Positions 6,051 through 9,529 of a stretch of DNA of 9,529 nucleotides are shown here, one piece after another. Within the stretch, counting starts at the first letter, position 1. Every line of letters starts with the position of its first letter. The notes under the pieces were generated by a model. The model saw only the letters and a program-made list of their open reading frames with translations, searched no databases and was not told where the DNA came from. Both the position numbers and the translations under genes were made by a program. Source of the DNA: FEN-987 sp035524675. GTDB lineage: Archaea > Thermoproteota > Bathyarchaeia > 40CM-2-53-6. Location of the stretch: the NCBI GenBank assembly GCA_035524675.1, contig DATKOK010000114.1, forward strand, positions 1-9,529, read 5' to 3'.

Positions 6051-7694
6051 GTGATGATGATGACTAGACGCGCAGAAACCGAGATAGTTGGCCGCGGCAC
6101 ATGGCTGGATATGGTTGCGCATCGCATGCTGTTACGCGAGGAGCAGATCGGAAGGAATGCAACTATCCTCCGTACTGAAAGCGGACTGGGCGCGTCTGGA
6201 ATCCCACATGTCGGTAGCCTAGGCGATGTAATACGGGCCTACGGCGTTAAACTCGCCCTCGAAACACAGGGTAGAAAATCAGAGTTCATTGCCTTTTCGG
6301 ATGACATGGATGGTCTTAGAAAAGTGCCGGCAGGAATGCCCGACTCGTTGAAGAAATTCATCGGTCATCCAGTCTCATTGGTCCCTGATCCGTATAACTG
6401 TCACGTGAGTTATGCATCTCACATGAACTCGCTTCTTCGGAACGCTATGGACAAGTGTGGTGTTGATTCTAACTTTCATTCTGCTACGGAAGACTACGGC
6501 AAGGGACTCTTTACAGAACAGATAAGAAAAATCCTAGCGGCCGCTGATAGAATAGGTCAAATTGTTAAGGAAGAGGTAGGACAGGAGAAGTACACCATCA
6601 TACTTCCGTATTTTCCAATATGCGGTTCATGCGGACGCATTTACACAACCCAAGCGCGTAAGTTCGAGAAGAGCACTGACAAGATCATCTACGCTTGCGA
6701 TGGATCCGGAGACCTCAAAGGTCAATCGATAGAAAGCTGCGGATACAAGGGAGAAGTTGACATTAAGGAAGGTCGTGGCAAACTTCCATGGAAGGCTGAA
6801 TTCGCTGCAAGATGGGACGCATTAAAAATCAACTTTGAAGCTCACGGAAAAGAACTGACCGACTCAGTGCGAGTTAATGACAGAGTATCACAGGAAATTC
6901 TAGGCTATCCGCCCCCGTTCCACGTGCGCTATGAACTGTTTCTGGACAAAGCAGGAGGAAAGATTTCCAAATCCAAATCAGCGTTAGATGTAATTACTCC
7001 ACAAACTTGGTTCAGGTACGGTCCGCCCGCATCCCTCAATCTGTTGATGTTTAAACGAATCACGGGCGCGCGGAACCTGGGCGTCGAGGATATCCCGACT
7101 TATGTTAACGAACTCCATTATCTTGAAGAGGTTTACTTCGGTACGCGTTTGATTCCAGACGCCAAGGAACTAGCGAAACTAAAAGGGTTGTTCGAGTATA
7201 CCTACTTTCTAAAGCCGCCATCGCAACAGACTTTCCACGTTCCGTATAACCTGCTGGTCTACTTGGTCAGAGTGGCTCCAGCTGAAAGCCGGAGCGAATA
7301 CGTGGAGGGAAAGCTTCGCGAATATGGCTATTTGAAGTCAGGGTTACCTATAGACATCGAAGGTGAGCTGAATTATGCTATCAATTGGGCAGAAGACTTC
7401 AAGACGATTGCTGAGTCAACCACCCAGATTACGGGGCCTCAGCGCTTAGCCGTCGAGGATTTGGTCGCAATCGTCAGATCCGAGACTGATGAGAGGGTGC
7501 TTCAGAACGCGATCTTTAACCTGGCAAAGAAATACGCAATTGATCAAGCTGATTTCTTCAAGCTTCTCTACACTATATTGCTTGGCTCCCCAAGAGGGCC
7601 CCGACTTGGGCCATACATTAAAGCGATGGGCAGCGAGAACGTTGCTCGAGCCCTGGAACGCGCGATCGAAACCTCGAAATCAAGTTCTACTTAA
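6051..7694 (+). CDS. lysS: Class I lysyl-tRNA synthetase
   Basis: The enzyme charges tRNA-Lys with lysine using ATP; class I LysRS is the form found in most archaea and some bacteria. The 547-residue product has the class I ATP-site motif GASGIPHVGSLGD (47-59, HIGH variant HVGS at 53-56) and KISKS (304-308), the KMSKS variant. Inserted between them is a zinc-binding module with Cys191, Cys194, Cys216 and Cys230. The C-terminal third (about 360-547) is the helical anticodon-binding part. Length and motif order fit the family. The start is ambiguous: GTG 6051 is followed at once by three ATG codons (6054, 6057, 6060). The Shine-Dalgarno-like GAGTGAT at 6049-6055 is best spaced for ATG 6060, which would shorten the protein by three residues. 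Bacteria can name this type lysK; the gene stands alone, divergent from a membrane-protein gene. Confidence 0.97.
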   Translation: MMMMTRRAETEIVGRGTWLDMVAHRMLLREEQIGRNATILRTESGLGASGIPHVGSLGDVIRAYGVKLALETQGRKSEFIAFSDDMDGLRKVPAGMPDSLKKFIGHPVSLVPDPYNCHVSYASHMNSLLRNAMDKCGVDSNFHSATEDYGKGLFTEQIRKILAAADRIGQIVKEEVGQEKYTIILPYFPICGSCGRIYTTQARKFEKSTDKIIYACDGSGDLKGQSIESCGYKGEVDIKEGRGKLPWKAEFAARWDALKINFEAHGKELTDSVRVNDRVSQEILGYPPPFHVRYELFLDKAGGKISKSKSALDVITPQTWFRYGPPASLNLLMFKRITGARNLGVEDIPTYVNELHYLEEVYFGTRLIPDAKELAKLKGLFEYTYFLKPPSQQTFHVPYNLLVYLVRVAPAESRSEYVEGKLREYGYLKSGLPIDIEGELNYAINWAEDFKTIAESTTQITGPQRLAVEDLVAIVRSETDERVLQNAIFNLAKKYAIDQADFFKLLYTILLGSPRGPRLGPYIKAMGSENVARALERAIETSKSSST

Positions 7695-7716
7695 TCAGTC
7701 ACGAATTACAAATGAG

Positions 7717-7762
7717 AGACGCCACATCTTCAGCAGACATCAATTGCCTTGAGACGGCGTCT
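7717..7762. repeat. Inverted repeat downstream of lysS
   Basis: AGACGCC (7717-7723) is the reverse complement of GGCGTCT (7756-7762), leaving a 32-base loop. The right arm also sits in a self-contained 11-base near-palindrome, AGACGGCGTCT (7752-7762). It lies 22 bases after the lysS stop and could form a 3'-end hairpin, but no T-run follows, so a terminator role is weak. Confidence 0.3.
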
Positions 7763-7867
7763 GCCGACTACAGCCACCTCAAAATGTGCAGTCGTCAAGT
7801 ATTCGGTTTGGCATAGATGAGATCACACGGCTTTTCACCACTTCTGTCCATCTAGAGATTAGACCAA

Positions 7868-7877
7868 GTTACGTAAC
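7868..7877. repeat. 10-bp perfect palindrome (GTTACGTAAC) before the GT39-like gene
   Basis: GTTACGTAAC equals its own reverse complement and ends 7 bases before the ATG at 7885. It is in the right place to be an operator covering the start region. The rest of the 190-base gap after lysS holds only the inverted repeat at 7717-7762 and no convincing TATA box or RNA gene. Confidence 0.3.
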
Positions 7878-7884
7878 GTGGCAC

Positions 7885-9529
7885 ATGACAATGAATCGTT
7901 CTTTGCGCCGTCTCATCAGGTTGTTCGGGTCGAAATCTGCTCCTGGCGCTAAACGGTTCAAGAATAACTCATTACTCACGCTTCTTTGCGCTGCCTCTTT
8001 CACGTTCTGTGCCATATGCATATTATGGAATTTTCAGAAGATGGGTCTCTCTCACTGGGACGAATATTATTACATAGAAACTGCCGTGTGGAACATGAAT
8101 CCCTCGTACGGATTCTTCCAAGCTTACGAACCGCCATTATTCCCTTTGCTTCTATCGCTGATGTTTAGCGTCTTTGGCATTCAAGATTATGTCGCCATCG
8201 CGACCTCCGAAATAGCTGGCCTGTTTCTCTGCGCTCTGACATTCTGGTGGACAAGGCGCGAATTTAATCTGCCAACTGCAATCATGAGTGTCATAGTCCT
8301 GGCGAGCACATCTATCTTCATTTACTACGCGAAAATGGCACTCACCGACATGACATACACACTCTTCTTTTCAGCCGCTATCTTCATGTATTATCGGGCC
8401 ATAAAGAAACGAAACAATTCTGCATTTCTCATCGCCGGAGTGCTGCTCGCTTTCACGATTGGAACCAAGTACACAGGATTCCAACCGTTACTCATTATCC
8501 TAATTTTCTTACTCGTCTCGCGGCTGTCGACCCTCAGAGGAGAGATGTCGTTCAAGAAGAGCTATTCGTACCTCAGGGAACTATCGAATGATCTTGAGCG
8601 ATTCTGGTGGTCGCTCGCGCCAGTTTCAGCGTTCGTGATTTTGTTTCTTCTATACTTAGCAATGCCGTTTCCCATTCTAGCTGGCCGCAGTACTCTAACC
8701 GGAAATATTATTCAAAATCTTACCCAGGGCCTCCTTTATCTGACCTTTACCGTATATCCTCTCAAAGCGGGCGGATTCAGTCCCCAACCCTTCGTAAACA
8801 TCGAGTTCTATGGAGATGTCGTCGCAGAATTCATTGGACTGTTGGTCATCTTTCTTGCGGCGATAGGCGCTGCAGCTGGTCTCTTGAAGCGGCAATTAGG
8901 TGCACTGTTACTCTTAGTTTGGGCTGTCTTTATTTTCGTCTTCTTTGCTTCATTACCAGGTACATGGCCCAGAGTCATTCTACCGATGATGGTTCCGCTG
9001 TCGATTTTGGCCGGAAAAGGACTTCTCTCATGCTCGAACGCAATCGATCGATTTCTGCACGCTTTTGGATTCAGAAAGTTCAGGAAGAGAAGGATCGTCT
9101 CCCTGGTTCGTGTTTCATTTGTGATTCTATTAATAGTAGTGCATCTCTATTCCTCGCTTCCCGCCATTACTAACAATCATTCGGCGTACCGCGATGCCGC
9201 CGAGTTTATTACCGTTAATTTCCCGAGCCGATTAGTCTTCTACAGTACACAGCCCGTGCTGCTTACATATTTGGAGAAGTTAGGATCGCAATCCCTTATG
9301 GTCAATGGACTTCCTCTTTTGAATGAATCATATGCAGTAGTTCTTGATTTCATCGCTGAAGCGAGTTCAGATTACCCTCAGATCCAAGCTCGAATTTCGC
9401 AAATGACACTTGCGTTGCGGATCAGTAATGACGCGGGGACGATAAACATGCTCGACTCGACTCCTTTCAACGCTCTTCGGCAGTCTGATCCCGATCGTAT
9501 GAGCATACGAATTTACGTCCAGTCCCCTG
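7885..9529 (+). CDS. Multi-spanning membrane glycosyltransferase, GT39/ArnT-like, partial, 3' end outside window
   Basis: The frame is open with no stop from 7753 to the window edge; from ATG 7885 it gives 548 codons. After a basic N-terminus comes membrane helix 1 (about 30-50), then HWDEYYY with Asp59-Glu60, the acidic pair at the start of the first outer loop that is catalytic in GT-C enzymes such as protein O-mannosyltransferases and ArnT. YEPPLFP (81-87), ALTD (152-155) and GTKYTG (193-198) also match the usual family pattern. About ten further hydrophobic helices follow, and YRDAAEFI (435-442) opens a C-terminal outer domain. Such enzymes move a sugar from a polyprenyl-phosphate carrier to protein or lipid on the outer face. 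The start could be ATG 7891 or, less likely, GTG 7786. The exact acceptor is unknown. The shorter plus-strand frame at 8607-9173 is its shadow. Confidence 0.85.
   Translation, partial: MTMNRSLRRLIRLFGSKSAPGAKRFKNNSLLTLLCAASFTFCAICILWNFQKMGLSHWDEYYYIETAVWNMNPSYGFFQAYEPPLFPLLLSLMFSVFGIQDYVAIATSEIAGLFLCALTFWWTRREFNLPTAIMSVIVLASTSIFIYYAKMALTDMTYTLFFSAAIFMYYRAIKKRNNSAFLIAGVLLAFTIGTKYTGFQPLLIILIFLLVSRLSTLRGEMSFKKSYSYLRELSNDLERFWWSLAPVSAFVILFLLYLAMPFPILAGRSTLTGNIIQNLTQGLLYLTFTVYPLKAGGFSPQPFVNIEFYGDVVAEFIGLLVIFLAAIGAAAGLLKRQLGALLLLVWAVFIFVFFASLPGTWPRVILPMMVPLSILAGKGLLSCSNAIDRFLHAFGFRKFRKRRIVSLVRVSFVILLIVVHLYSSLPAITNNHSAYRDAAEFITVNFPSRLVFYSTQPVLLTYLEKLGSQSLMVNGLPLLNESYAVVLDFIAEASSDYPQIQARISQMTLALRISNDAGTINMLDSTPFNALRQSDPDRMSIRIYVQSP

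Noticed and set aside
7986..8168. Plus-strand 60-residue reading frame
   Set aside because: It is a shadow of the N-terminal part of the GT39-like gene, out of frame with the HWDEYYY motif.
8607..9173. Plus-strand 188-residue reading frame
   Set aside because: It is rich in Ser, Arg and Cys with no domain and lies out of frame within the GT39-like gene, which has membrane helices and catalytic motifs.
1..9529. CRISPR array, insertion sequence, attachment site or defence system
   Set aside because: No evenly spaced direct repeats, transposase or integrase motifs, or nuclease/sensor domains were seen in the genes or gaps.

Overview
The window looks archaeal. It carries a class I (Rossmann-type) lysyl-tRNA synthetase, a type IA DNA topoisomerase with the archaeal active-site wording (ISYPRTSSQ), and an agmatinase of the kind archaea use for polyamine synthesis. 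Upstream of most genes there is an archaeal-type TATA element about 37-58 bases before the start codon rather than a bacterial -35/-10 pair, and leaders are predicted to be short. Base composition is moderate, near half G+C by eye. The gene set, and my memory of a short C-x2-C...C-x2-H protein in such genomes, suggest the TACK group, possibly a Thaumarchaeota/Nitrososphaeria relative. That placement is inference.

Layout. (1) 1-410, minus: the N-terminal part of an agmatinase gene, cut by the left window edge. (2) 506-985, plus: a small secreted protein of unknown function, divergent from the agmatinase. (3) 1130-1582, plus: a four-helix membrane protein of unknown function. It converges tail-to-tail, with a 10-base gap, on (4) 1593-2900, minus: a membrane-anchored family 2 glycosyltransferase with the complete processive motif set. 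(5) 2969-5104, minus: DNA topoisomerase IA, preceded 7 bases upstream by (6) 5112-5330, minus: a 72-residue putative zinc-binding protein. (7) 5419-5970, minus: another four-helix membrane protein. It is divergent from (8) 6051-7694, plus: class I lysyl-tRNA synthetase. (9) 7885-9529, plus: a large multi-spanning membrane glycosyltransferase of the GT39/ArnT-like type, cut by the right window edge.

How the genes may work together. The minus-strand run 5970 to 1593 is co-directional, but only the zinc-protein/topoisomerase pair is packed tightly enough to look like an obligate operon. Two glycosyltransferases of different fold (GT2 with a cytosolic active site, GT39-like with an active site on the outer face), the secreted protein and two small membrane proteins point to cell-envelope glycan or glycoprotein work interspersed with core information-processing genes. 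No mobile element, CRISPR array, tRNA or rRNA gene was seen. No clearly new multi-gene system is demonstrable. The items most worth a second look are the small protein paired with topoisomerase, the two apparently shared (bidirectional) TATA boxes, and the short palindromes near three promoters or starts. After annotation no gene-free stretch exceeds about 190 bases.
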